In this document: in pieces, positions 8,021 through 16,569 of the stretch
How the letters are laid out: each line of letters opens with the position of its first letter
How positions within the stretch are numbered: the stretch's first letter is position 1
Assembly: GCF_004803635.1 (NCBI RefSeq)
Contig: NZ_SSWX01000004.1
Coordinates: 179,641-225,339, forward strand
Direction of reading: 5' to 3'
Source: Lampropedia aestuarii
GTDB taxonomy: Bacteria > Pseudomonadota > Gammaproteobacteria > Burkholderiales > Burkholderiaceae_C
Length of the DNA: 45,699 nt
The notes under the pieces: generated by a model
The model's input: only the letters and a program-made list of their open reading frames with translations
What the model was told of the DNA's origin: nothing
Databases searched by the model: none
Made by a program: the position numbers and the translations under genes

Positions 8021-8851
8021 ATGAAGATTTATCTTGGACGACGTGGCAGCGACCAGCCCGCCACCCAACGCCGCCAGCGCACGCCACAGCCACGCATGGG
8101 CCGCTGGGCTGTGCTGGGGGCGGTGATCGGCCTGTTGGTTGCAACGCTGTGGTTTGCGCCAGCGCGCTGGCTGGTCTCAGGCATTGCCTGGGCCAGCCAA
8201 GGCCAAGTGCAGCTGCTGTCTGCCCAAGGCTCGGTCTGGAGTGGCTCCGCCCTGGTCAGCTTGACCGGCGGGCGCAATAGCCGCGACCAAATGGCCCTGC
8301 CTGGGCGCATGCAATGGCGTATTCGCCCGGCTTGGCTGGGCGCGAATGTGGACATCTTGCCCGATTGCTGTGCCAGCCAGCCAGCTCAAGTGCAGCTGCG
8401 GCTGGGCTGGCAGCGCGTTGACGTAGCTGTCAACCAGCACCAAAGCCAATGGCCGGCGAGCTTGCTGCAGGGCCTGGGTGCGCCTTGGAATACACTGCAG
8501 CTCGATGGGCAACTGTCATTGAAATTCGACCATTACCGCCTGCAGTGGGTGCAAGGACGCACCACAATGCAAGGCTCGATTGAGGCGGCCTTGCGCAACA
8601 CCAGCTCGCGCTTGACCACAATTCGCCCAATGGGAAGCTATCGACTTATCATGCAGGGCGGTGACAGGGTAGAGCTTGAATTGAAAACGGAGCAAGGCCC
8701 CCTGCTTTTGACCGGCCAAGGCCAGTGGCAAGGCCAGCATTTGCGCTTTCATGGCGAAGCTACTGCAGCGCCGGAACATTTACCCGCTTTATCGAACTTA
8801 CTCAGTCTGCTGGGTCGCCGGCAGGGTGATCGCGCTATCTTGAGTCTATAA
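8021..8851 (+). CDS. gspN: Type II secretion system protein GspN
   Basis: A 276-residue protein with a basic N-terminus, one transmembrane helix (about residues 25-48, WAVLGAVIGLLVATLWFAPA) and a beta-rich periplasmic region with the LSAQGSVWSGSA motif typical of GspN. GspN is found in a subset of type II systems, including many Burkholderiales, and its exact role is not settled. The ATG at 8021 is preferred over an upstream in-frame TTG. It lies between gspM and gspD in the expected order. Confidence 0.85.
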   Translation: MKIYLGRRGSDQPATQRRQRTPQPRMGRWAVLGAVIGLLVATLWFAPARWLVSGIAWASQGQVQLLSAQGSVWSGSALVSLTGGRNSRDQMALPGRMQWRIRPAWLGANVDILPDCCASQPAQVQLRLGWQRVDVAVNQHQSQWPASLLQGLGAPWNTLQLDGQLSLKFDHYRLQWVQGRTTMQGSIEAALRNTSSRLTTIRPMGSYRLIMQGGDRVELELKTEQGPLLLTGQGQWQGQHLRFHGEATAAPEHLPALSNLLSLLGRRQGDRAILSL

Positions 8852-8885
8852 CCTGGTGACTCCCTAGTCACTGCTGATTGCTTGC

Positions 8886-11366
8886 ATGTTTTTTCCAGAT
8901 TCGAACTCATCCATGCCAATGTCTGTCCCGCTCCCACGCCAGCGTCGCTCAAGGGCCGCTGGCCCAGCCACTGCAGCATGGCGGCCCATGCTGGCCAATA
9001 CCGCACTGGCAGCGCTGTTGCTGGTGCAGGCCAGCAGTGGTGCAGCGATCGCACAACCTGCGCAGAACAGCGCCCCTAACCCTTCCAGTGTGCAGCGCGG
9101 TGAGCCCATTACACTGAACTTCGAGAATGCCGAAATCGAAGCCGTGGCCCGCACTATGGCCACCATCACCGGGCGCAACGTAGTGGTGGATCCGCGTGTG
9201 CGCGGCACGATCAACCTGGTCACAGAAGGTCCGGTCTCGCCCCAAAGCGCGTTTGACCAATTCCTCGTCGCGTTGCGCCTGCAAGGCTTTACGATGGTCG
9301 AGGCTGCAGGCCTGTACAAAGTCCTGCCCGAGGCCGATGCCAAGCTGCAAAGCGGCAGTGTGTATGTGTCTGAAGGCGCCTTCCCCAAAAGAGCGCCGCA
9401 AGGCGGGCAGATTGTCACGCAGATTTTTCGCCTCAACTACGAAAACGCGTCCAACCTGATTCCCACATTGCGCCCACTGATTAGTCCCAATAACACCATC
9501 AACGTCAACCCAGCGACGAACTCGCTGGTCATCACCGACTACGCCGACAACCTCGCGCGCATGGCCAAGATCATTGCGGCACTGGACGTCTCAGAGGCCA
9601 GCGACATCGAGATCATTCCGCTGCATTACGCGATTGCCAGCGAAATCGTGCCCTTGCTCACTCGCTTGGTGGGCGGTGACAACTCGGCCGTTGGTGCTGC
9701 CGCTCCTGGCGGCAATGCTGGACAAGCGGCTAGCGGCCAAAGCTTTCGCACGACAATCCTGGCCGATGTACGTAGCAATGCCGTCATAGTGCGCGCGGCC
9801 AACCCGGCCAGAGTGTCGCAAATTCGCAGCCTGGTCAGCCAACTCGACCGCGCCCCTGCGCCTGGCAGCTCGTCCGAGTTTGGCAATATGCATGTGGTGT
9901 TCTTAAAGAACGCCAATGCCACGCAACTGGCGCAGACATTGCGCGCGGCGATTGCAGCAGGCAATATTGGCAGCGGTGCTGCTGGCGCGGGTGCCGGCGG
10001 CATAGGCACTGGCAGCACGGGCATCAGCACGAGTACCAGCAGCTTCGGCAATGACAGCAGCAGCACAGGTAACAGCAGTGGCCTGAGTTCTTCTGGCAGC
10101 AATTTTGGTGAATCCAGCGGCGACCTGGGCCAAGTCCAAGCACCATCGACTGGCGGCATTATCCAAGCAGACCCATCAACCAACTCCTTGATCATCACTG
10201 CACCGGATGCTTTGTACCGGCAATTGCGCCCGGTCATCGACAAGCTCGACAGCCGCCGTGCTCAAGTGCTGATTGAAAGCATGGTGGTAGAGGTGCGCGC
10301 CGATAAGGCCGCCGAGTTCGGCATTCAATGGCAAGCAGGCTTTGGCAATAGCGGCAGCTCCAATGTCGGGGCGATTGGCACCAATTACTCAGGCACAGGC
10401 AACATTATTGACCTGGCAATCTCAGCGGCAGCATTGGCCAGTGGCAAGCCCTTGCCTCCTGGCGTCAGCGCTCCTAGCTCCAGCTCGATTGGCAACGGCA
10501 TCAATTTTGGCGCCGCTCACAATTACGGCGGCACCTTTGTGCTGGGATTTTTAGCGCGCTTCTTAGAAGGCACTGGTGATGCCAACGTCTTGTCCACACC
10601 CAATATTTTGACGCTGGACAATGAAGAGGCGCGGATCTTAATTGGCTCCAACGTGCCATTTCCAACCGGCCAGTACACCGGCAATAACTCCTTGAATGGC
10701 AGCGTCAACCCATTCACGACCATCGAGCGTCAGGATGTCGGTATATCTTTGCGTGTGAAGCCACAAATCAATGAGCACGGCTCGGTCAAGCTGGCCGTAG
10801 TGCAAGAGGTATCGGATGTGGTTGCTGGCACGCTCAATAGTACCAATGGCCCAACGACCTCCAAACGCCTGATTGAGACCAATGTACTGGTCGATGACGG
10901 GGGCATCATTGTGCTGGGCGGCTTGCTGGAAGACCGCTACGCACAAAACCAGGAAAAAGTGCCACTGTTAGGCGATATTCCGCTGCTGGGCAACGCGTTT
11001 CGCAGCGAAAGTCGCTCGCGTGAAAAGGTCAATTTGATGGTGTTTCTACGCCCGACCGTGGTCTACGACGCCGCTGGCACCGACGCCTTGGCGATGGAGC
11101 GCTACAACATGATGCGTCAAGACCAGGGCACTGTGCAGCCAGGCCGCCACTTGCTGCTTGACAGTGTACCTAGCGCGCCACAATTGCCCGAACTCTCGCG
11201 TGCAGCACTGTCTGACAAAGAACGCCAAGCCAACAGCAAACGCCGCCGCCCGCCACTGGCCGAGCTCTCGCGCTACCCTCAAGAAGAACGCACTAGATGG
11301 GGCAATAGCGGTGTCGATGCCAGCGATTTGCGCACCGGCGAGTCCTCCGGCTGGGTAGAGAACTGA
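8886..11366 (+). CDS. gspD: Type II secretion system secretin GspD
   Basis: An 826-residue outer-membrane secretin. A signal sequence ends near residue 57 (AIA/QPAQ). It is followed by N0-N3 ring domains (for example ITLNFENAEIEAVARTMATITGRNVVVDP for N0) and a C-terminal secretin domain with the signature region VPFPTGQYTG and GGIIVLGGLLEDR. Within N3 there is a glycine/serine-rich low-complexity insert at about residues 355-420. About 100 polar residues follow the secretin core. The N-terminus has two possible ATGs (8886, 8919). The stop overlaps the start of gspE by one base. Confidence 0.94.
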   Translation: MFFPDSNSSMPMSVPLPRQRRSRAAGPATAAWRPMLANTALAALLLVQASSGAAIAQPAQNSAPNPSSVQRGEPITLNFENAEIEAVARTMATITGRNVVVDPRVRGTINLVTEGPVSPQSAFDQFLVALRLQGFTMVEAAGLYKVLPEADAKLQSGSVYVSEGAFPKRAPQGGQIVTQIFRLNYENASNLIPTLRPLISPNNTINVNPATNSLVITDYADNLARMAKIIAALDVSEASDIEIIPLHYAIASEIVPLLTRLVGGDNSAVGAAAPGGNAGQAASGQSFRTTILADVRSNAVIVRAANPARVSQIRSLVSQLDRAPAPGSSSEFGNMHVVFLKNANATQLAQTLRAAIAAGNIGSGAAGAGAGGIGTGSTGISTSTSSFGNDSSSTGNSSGLSSSGSNFGESSGDLGQVQAPSTGGIIQADPSTNSLIITAPDALYRQLRPVIDKLDSRRAQVLIESMVVEVRADKAAEFGIQWQAGFGNSGSSNVGAIGTNYSGTGNIIDLAISAAALASGKPLPPGVSAPSSSSIGNGINFGAAHNYGGTFVLGFLARFLEGTGDANVLSTPNILTLDNEEARILIGSNVPFPTGQYTGNNSLNGSVNPFTTIERQDVGISLRVKPQINEHGSVKLAVVQEVSDVVAGTLNSTNGPTTSKRLIETNVLVDDGGIIVLGGLLEDRYAQNQEKVPLLGDIPLLGNAFRSESRSREKVNLMVFLRPTVVYDAAGTDALAMERYNMMRQDQGTVQPGRHLLLDSVPSAPQLPELSRAALSDKERQANSKRRRPPLAELSRYPQEERTRWGNSGVDASDLRTGESSGWVEN

Positions 11367-12763
11367 TGGCATCTGTGCATTACCCTCTGCCTTATGCGTT
11401 CTCGCGCACCGCCCAGTTGCTGCTTGAGGACGATGGCGCCAAGCTGACCCTCTGGCATGGCCCTGTGCCCAATGCCAGCGCATTGAGCGAGGTACTGCGC
11501 AACTTCGAGGTGCAGGAGACCCAGATACTGGATGCGCCCTCCTTGGCGCAGCGCATCAGCACTGCGTATTCAGGCGGTGATTCCAGCGCCGCGCTGGTGG
11601 TCAGCGAGGTCGAGGGCGTCGCTGATCTGACGCGCATGATGCAAGAGCTGCCTGCCGTGGAAGACTTACTGGAATCGGCCGATGATGCGCCCATCATCCG
11701 CATGCTGAACGCCTTGCTGACCCAAGCGGCCAGAGATGGTGCCAGCGATATCCATATTGAGCCGTACGAGCGCCACTCCAGCGTGCGTCTGCGGGTGGAT
11801 GGCAGCTTGCGCGAGATTGTGCAGCCCAACCGGGCTTTGCACAGCGCCTTGATTTCGCGCCTGAAAATCATGGCTGATTTGGACATTGCCGAAAAACGCC
11901 TGCCACAAGATGGCCGCATTGCGCTGCGTTTGGGCACGCGGGCAATCGATGTGCGTGTCTCTACCCTGCCCAGTGCACATGGCGAGCGTGCCGTATTGCG
12001 TTTGCTGGATAAAAGCGAAGGGCGGCTGAGCCTTGAAGCTGTTGGCATGCAAGGTGCGACCTTGCAGCGCTTTGACAAGCTGATTCACCAGCCCCACGGC
12101 ATCTTGCTGGTCACAGGGCCTACCGGTTCTGGCAAGACCACCACCTTGTATGCGGCGCTGCACCGTCTGGATGCACGCCAGCAAAACATCATGACGGTGG
12201 AGGACCCGATCGAATACGAGCTCTCAGGCGTGGGCCAAACCCAGGTCAACAGCAAGATCGATTTGAGCTTTGCCACTGCTTTACGGGCCATTTTGCGCCA
12301 AGACCCCGATGTCATCATGATTGGTGAGATTCGCGACTTTGAAACCGCCCAAATCGCCATTCAAGCCTCGCTCACCGGCCACTTGGTATTAGCCACGCTG
12401 CACACCAATGACGCCTCCAGCGCCGTCACGCGTTTGGTTGACATGGGAGTGGAGCCATTCTTGCTGTCCTCGTCCTTGCTCGGCGTGCTGGCCCAGCGCT
12501 TGGTGCGCAAATACTGCAAGCACTGTGGTGGCCAGGGGTGCGAGAGCTGCAACCAGAATGGCTACCAAGGCCGTACCGGCGTGTTTGAAATGCTGGTGGT
12601 CGACGATGCGATTCGTGAAGACATCCACAGTGGCGCGCCGGAGTCGGTGATTCGAGAACATGCGCTGGCCGGGGGCATGCATTTGATGCGCGAAGACGGC
12701 GAGCGTTTGGTTGAGGCCAAGATCACCAGCCTCGAAGAGATTGTGCGCGTCACCCGCGATTAG
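11366..12763 (+). CDS. gspE: Type II secretion system ATPase GspE
   Basis: A 465-residue AAA-type secretion ATPase that powers pseudopilus assembly. Seen: Walker A GPTGSGKTTT (from G251), the Asp box and Walker B (DPDVIMIGEIRD), a His box (ATLHTND), and the C-terminal GRTGVFE segment. The zinc-type cysteines are C384, C387, C392 and C395, that is C-x2-C-x4-C-x2-C. In most GspE proteins the two CxxC pairs are separated by about 30 residues, so this loop is strongly shortened. The ATG overlaps the gspD stop by one base. gspF, usually adjacent, is not in the window. Confidence 0.93.
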   Translation: MASVHYPLPYAFSRTAQLLLEDDGAKLTLWHGPVPNASALSEVLRNFEVQETQILDAPSLAQRISTAYSGGDSSAALVVSEVEGVADLTRMMQELPAVEDLLESADDAPIIRMLNALLTQAARDGASDIHIEPYERHSSVRLRVDGSLREIVQPNRALHSALISRLKIMADLDIAEKRLPQDGRIALRLGTRAIDVRVSTLPSAHGERAVLRLLDKSEGRLSLEAVGMQGATLQRFDKLIHQPHGILLVTGPTGSGKTTTLYAALHRLDARQQNIMTVEDPIEYELSGVGQTQVNSKIDLSFATALRAILRQDPDVIMIGEIRDFETAQIAIQASLTGHLVLATLHTNDASSAVTRLVDMGVEPFLLSSSLLGVLAQRLVRKYCKHCGGQGCESCNQNGYQGRTGVFEMLVVDDAIREDIHSGAPESVIREHALAGGMHLMREDGERLVEAKITSLEEIVRVTRD

Positions 12764-12828
12764 CCTGGCGCATACCAGGCTTGCGTCTTGATTAATCGAC
12801 GTGGTGCCACCCAACAGCCAAGCCCCCA

Positions 12829-12864
12829 AACAACAACACCGACGCATGCGTCGGTGTTGTTGTT
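12829..12864. terminator. Perfect palindrome between gspE and mucD
   Basis: Two perfect 18-base arms (AACAACAACACCGACGCA and its complement) meet with no spacer, between the convergent 3' ends of gspE and mucD. The flanking GTTGTTGTT gives a weak U-rich end on both strands. It is most likely a bidirectional terminator. Confidence 0.7.
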
Positions 12865-12890
12865 AACAAGCCAAAGGCTTATTTCTCAGC

Positions 12891-14477
12891 TTACTTCTCA
12901 GGGCGAATCAACACGTATTGTGCAAAGTCGTCACGGTGAACCAAGACGCTGACTGGGCGTTTGGCATTGGACTTGGCCATTGCATCGTTGAAAGCCTTGA
13001 CGTCCAAGACTTCGCGCTGGCCCACCGCCAAGATCACGTCACCGGCTCGAATACCCGCCTGTGCGGCAGCGCCTTCAACGCTCACCACACGCACACCGCC
13101 TCGCACGCCCAAGCTTTTGGCGTCAGCCTCTGACACAGCTTGCACGGCTAAACCGAATTCATTGGCCTTGGCTTGCTCCTGTGCAGCGCCTCCTTCAGCA
13201 CCACCTTTGGCATCAGCAGCTTGCGTGCCATCGTCTGGAATCTCTTCGACCACAATGGGCACATCGATGCTCTTGCCATGGCGGAACACTTGCAAAGTGC
13301 CTTTGCTGCCTGGCGTGGTACTGCCCACCAAACGGGGCAAATCAGAGACGCTCTCCAGCACCTTGCCATTAAAGCCTGTGATGATGTCTCCCGCTTGAAT
13401 ACCAGCCTTGGCTGCAGGCGAATCTCGCTCCACAGACGAGACCAAGGCACCGTTGTTGCGGCGCTCTAAGCCCAGCGACTCGGCCACATCAGGGTTAACG
13501 GGACCGATGCGCACACCAATGCGGCCACGCACAACGCGGCCCTTGTCTTTGAGTTGGTCGCTGACCTTGATGGCCTCATCAATCGGAATGGCGAAGGAAA
13601 TGCCCATGAAGCCGCCAGAGCGTGAATAGATCTGGCTGTTGATCCCCACGACTTCACCATTCATGTTCAACAGCGGGCCACCGGAGTTGCCAGGGTTGAC
13701 GGCGACATCGGTTTGAATGAAAGGCAAATAGCTGCCGGTATCGCGCTGCTTGGCGCTGACAATACCCGCTGTGACCGTATTTTCCAGACCAAACGGCGAG
13801 CCAATGGCCATCACCCAACCACCGACCTTGAGTTGGTCGACGTTGCCAATTTTGACAGGCGACAAATCATCTGCCTCAATCTTGATCAAGGCCACATCGG
13901 TGCGCTCATCCGAGCCAATCACTTTGGCATTGAATTCCCTGCGATCCGTCAAAGTCACGATCACATCTTCAGCGCCAGCGACCACGTGGTGGTTCGTCAA
14001 AATATAGCCGTCTTTACTCAGAATAAAGCCCGAGCCAACACCGCTGGGAACGGTGCGTGACTGAGGCTCCGCTGGCGCATTGCCAGGCCCCTGATGCTGA
14101 CGCGGAACTCCTGGTACAGGCAGACCAAACTGACGGAAAAACTCCATCATCTCTTCATCCATTGCGCCACCACGATTGCGCCCCCCACGCTGGGTCACAC
14201 GCTCGGTGGTTCGGATATTGACCACCGAGGGGCCGACATGCTCGACCAATTCGGTGAAGTCCGGCAAACCTTTGACTATCGGCTGCGCCGCTGGCGTAGC
14301 ATTGGCCGGGCCAATAGTGGCGGTGGCGATTGCGTTACCGGACTGCGCTTGGCTGTCCGAAGGGGAAAGAGCCACGACACCCACACCTGCCAAAGCCAAA
14401 GCCGCAGCACTCGCAGTTAACCATTGACGCGCATGCAATGGAGTCTTGTTCGCCATTGTTAAATCCTTCTTCTTCAT
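12891..14477 (-). CDS. mucD: DegP/DegQ/MucD-type periplasmic serine endoprotease
   Basis: A 528-residue HtrA-family protease. A signal segment (about residues 17-46) is followed by a trypsin-like domain with catalytic triad H164 (TNHHVVAGA), D194 (TDVALIKI) and S265 (NPGNSGGPLLN), then two PDZ domains (about 300-390 and 440-525). It degrades or chaperones misfolded envelope proteins. The start at 14477 (MKKKD) has AGGA upstream; 14456 (MANKT) also has AAGGA and is equally possible. It belongs to the sigma-E module but is separated from rseA by a terminator (14657-14681), and a sigma-E-like promoter lies at 14553-14580. No rseB gene is between them. Confidence 0.92.
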   Translation of the reverse strand: MKKKDLTMANKTPLHARQWLTASAAALALAGVGVVALSPSDSQAQSGNAIATATIGPANATPAAQPIVKGLPDFTELVEHVGPSVVNIRTTERVTQRGGRNRGGAMDEEMMEFFRQFGLPVPGVPRQHQGPGNAPAEPQSRTVPSGVGSGFILSKDGYILTNHHVVAGAEDVIVTLTDRREFNAKVIGSDERTDVALIKIEADDLSPVKIGNVDQLKVGGWVMAIGSPFGLENTVTAGIVSAKQRDTGSYLPFIQTDVAVNPGNSGGPLLNMNGEVVGINSQIYSRSGGFMGISFAIPIDEAIKVSDQLKDKGRVVRGRIGVRIGPVNPDVAESLGLERRNNGALVSSVERDSPAAKAGIQAGDIITGFNGKVLESVSDLPRLVGSTTPGSKGTLQVFRHGKSIDVPIVVEEIPDDGTQAADAKGGAEGGAAQEQAKANEFGLAVQAVSEADAKSLGVRGGVRVVSVEGAAAQAGIRAGDVILAVGQREVLDVKAFNDAMAKSNAKRPVSVLVHRDDFAQYVLIRPEK

Positions 14478-14552
14478 CACATCATTCCTAGTTTGAGTCT
14501 TACCAATCATGGTCGATCGATGTTTGTTTCTCGCTTTTTTAGCAATTGCTCG

Positions 14553-14580
14553 TAAGAAGCCGAAAGCACAAATTTGTTCC
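14553..14580 (-). promoter_or_regulatory. Candidate sigma-E promoter of mucD
   Basis: On the minus strand GGAACAA is followed after exactly 16 bases by TCTTA. This resembles the enterobacterial sigma-E consensus (GGAACTT, 16 bp, TCTGA). It lies about 75 bases before the mucD start and downstream of the rseA terminator, where a separate mucD promoter is needed. Predicted from pattern only. Confidence 0.45.
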
Positions 14581-14656
14581 CTGCATAACACACAACTTGC
14601 CAAATATTTTACTCACGTGATTTTTTTCATGGCGTTGTTGCATGATTCAAACGTAA

Positions 14657-14681
14657 AAGAGCCTGGTGGTACCAGGCTCTT
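14657..14681 (-). terminator. Intrinsic terminator after rseA
   Basis: AAGAGCCTGG and CCAGGCTCTT form a perfect 10-bp stem around a 5-base loop. On the minus strand the stem is followed by a run of four T. A second strong hairpin (14700-14728, 11 bp with one bulge) lies between it and the rseA stop. Together they should end rpoE-rseA transcription before mucD. Confidence 0.75.
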
Positions 14682-14742
14682 GTTGATGCATCGATTGCTG
14701 CGATGCCCGCTCTATGCAGCGGCATCGCGCTGCCGCTTCGGC

Positions 14743-15552
14743 TCAATGGCTAATCACACCATTGACACTGGCATTGCGAACAAAGGGACCAGGACTTTGC
14801 ATGGCCACTGAGCTGCCGTACTGGCGATTCAAAATCTCATCGAGTTTAGGGTCACGGATCACAATGCCAGTCACACCATCGGTATCGCGACTAAAGGTTG
14901 GAGTCGCGGCACGATTGGCCACCGCCAGCACACTGCGTGAGGGCAATACCTCTTGCACGGCCTCAGGGACAGCAGCAGCGTCTTGAGCAGCGGCCGCCAA
15001 CACCGCAGGCACTTCTGCGTTGGAGGCCAGCTGCATTGACTGGCCTTGGCTGCGGCCTGACAAATCTGCCACCGTATTCCACCCAATCGCAGCCACCGCC
15101 GCCAGGGACGCAAAACCAGCTACCATTTTCCAGCGGAACACCGAGGCATTGGCCGCTTTGCCATGCGTTGCGACTTCGACTGGCGACACCACAGGAGCTG
15201 GCTGCAGAAACTCATTCACGCTCGACTGCGGTGTGCTTTGCATTTGCTCAACCGCCAATCGCTCACGGAAAGCATATAAAAAGGCCATGCTATTGTTGGC
15301 CGCCGGATTCAGCTCTGGCACACGCATGCTCTGACCGACGACATGGTATTGCTCCCAGACTTGGTAGACCTGCGCGGACAAGCCCGTTTGTGCCTCATGG
15401 GCGTCCCAGTGCTGCATGAGCTGCTCAAACTCGTGCTCTGACAATTCACCATCGGCCAGAGCAGACAACAGCACGTTGATATTGTCTGTTCCGTCTTGCA
15501 AGCCGGCAGCTCCCTGAAGGGAGGATGTAGAAGAGAGATGCTGCGTCTGCAT
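14743..15552 (-). CDS. rseA: Sigma-E factor negative regulatory protein (RseA/MucA-like)
   Basis: A 269-residue anti-sigma factor. The N-terminal cytoplasmic domain carries the RseA pattern LLSALADGELSEHEFEQLM (about residues 28-46). One transmembrane helix lies near residues 142-158, and a periplasmic region of about 110 residues follows. It should hold RpoE inactive at the membrane until regulated proteolysis releases it. The start at 15552 has GAGG six bases upstream. It lies about 100 bases behind rpoE, in the expected order. The periplasmic part would normally bind RseB, but no rseB follows; two hairpins and mucD come next. Confidence 0.85.
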   Translation of the reverse strand: MQTQHLSSTSSLQGAAGLQDGTDNINVLLSALADGELSEHEFEQLMQHWDAHEAQTGLSAQVYQVWEQYHVVGQSMRVPELNPAANNSMAFLYAFRERLAVEQMQSTPQSSVNEFLQPAPVVSPVEVATHGKAANASVFRWKMVAGFASLAAVAAIGWNTVADLSGRSQGQSMQLASNAEVPAVLAAAAQDAAAVPEAVQEVLPSRSVLAVANRAATPTFSRDTDGVTGIVIRDPKLDEILNRQYGSSVAMQSPGPFVRNASVNGVISH

Positions 15553-15653
15553 AATAAACCTCAAATGTGCTTGCGAAACTCCTAGCAAGAAGTCACGTCA
15601 ATTTCAATCACCAATATGGACTCAAAAGGGCTGCCGCAGCAGCTCACGAACGT

Positions 15654-16283
15654 TTACCAACGTTTGCCTGTGCGCTTTTCCAGCAAAGGCTTAACCCGTG
15701 CAGAGATGGCCTCGCGTGCACGAAAAATGCGAGATCGCACAGTGCCGATTGGACAATCCATGGCTTCAGCAATCGCCTCATAACTGAGGCCATCGATCTC
15801 ACGCAATGTAACGGCTTGCCTTAAATCCTCAGGCAAATCTTCCATGGCCGCATTGACGGCCTGCGCCACTTCTTTGGCTGCTAATACTGTTTCGGGTGTT
15901 TCCTCTGAAGTAAGTTCCATTAAATTTGTAGAATTTTCGTCATCGTCATCCCGACTCCGCAGTGCACTTTCCGAAATAGTCGGATTGCGCTTCATGTCGC
16001 TCAGCGTCTTCTTCGCGGTGTTGACTGCAATCCGATATAGCCATGTATAGAACTGCGCGTCGCCACGAAATTGGTGCAGAGCCCGATAAGCACGGATAAA
16101 GGTTTCCTGTGCAATGTCTTCGACTATGTCGCTATCGCGCACCATGCGCCCAATCAAACGTTCGATTCGCCGTTGGTATTTGACCACCAACAGCTCAAAC
16201 GCTCTTTGTTCACCCGCCAAAGTACGCTCTACAAGACGCAAATCGCTTTGATCGTCCGGATTTGCCTGAGTTGTATCTGTCAT
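15654..16283 (-). CDS. rpoE: RNA polymerase sigma factor RpoE (AlgU-type ECF sigma)
   Basis: A 209-residue group IV sigma factor. Region 2 includes AFELLVVKYQRRIERLIGRMV and DIAQETFIRAYRALHQFRG. Region 4 includes LPEDLRQAVTLREIDGLSYEAIAEAMDCPIGTVRSRIFRAR. This is the envelope-stress sigma factor. The ATG at 16283 is chosen because the longer frame has a low-quality extension. The anti-sigma gene follows. Upstream there is a 286-base gap with a possible autoregulatory promoter at 16505-16532. Confidence 0.93.
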   Translation of the reverse strand: MTDTTQANPDDQSDLRLVERTLAGEQRAFELLVVKYQRRIERLIGRMVRDSDIVEDIAQETFIRAYRALHQFRGDAQFYTWLYRIAVNTAKKTLSDMKRNPTISESALRSRDDDDENSTNLMELTSEETPETVLAAKEVAQAVNAAMEDLPEDLRQAVTLREIDGLSYEAIAEAMDCPIGTVRSRIFRAREAISARVKPLLEKRTGKRW

Positions 16284-16504
16284 GCGAAATATCGTTGTTG
16301 TTGTAAGCAGCTCGCTACACCCACCACACATGGATGTGCACCACTGGCCAATGCTTTATTGGAATTCAAAAAGATCTGTCAGCTCAGGCTGATGCATCAA
16401 CTGAGAGGTACTTTACACAAGTTCATGCTTTGGTCTGACAGCAGCCTTGGGCGATTGGCTTTCAGTCCAGCAGCAAAGAATACGTGGAATTTGCCCTAAC
16501 AGTG

Positions 16505-16532
16505 TTGGATATCAAAATCCTTAAACAGTTCT
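16505..16532 (-). promoter_or_regulatory. Weak candidate sigma-E promoter of rpoE
   Basis: AGAACTG, 16 bases, then TCCAA on the minus strand: the same spacing as the mucD and small-RNA candidates but a poorer match. It would give a leader of about 215 bases before rpoE. A separate TGAACTT at 16419-16425 has no TCnnA at the right distance. Confidence 0.25.
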
Positions 16533-16569
16533 GCAAGCAATAGTACAGGAAAGCGCAAACACGCGGAAT

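Noticed and set aside
12829-12864. Perfect 36-base palindrome as a recombination or phage attachment site
   Set aside because: It sits between convergent gene ends with no integrase, repeat partner or gene disruption; termination explains it better.
16419-16425. TGAACTT as rpoE sigma-E -35
   Set aside because: No TCnnA at 15-17 bases; the closest TC lies at 12-14 bases.
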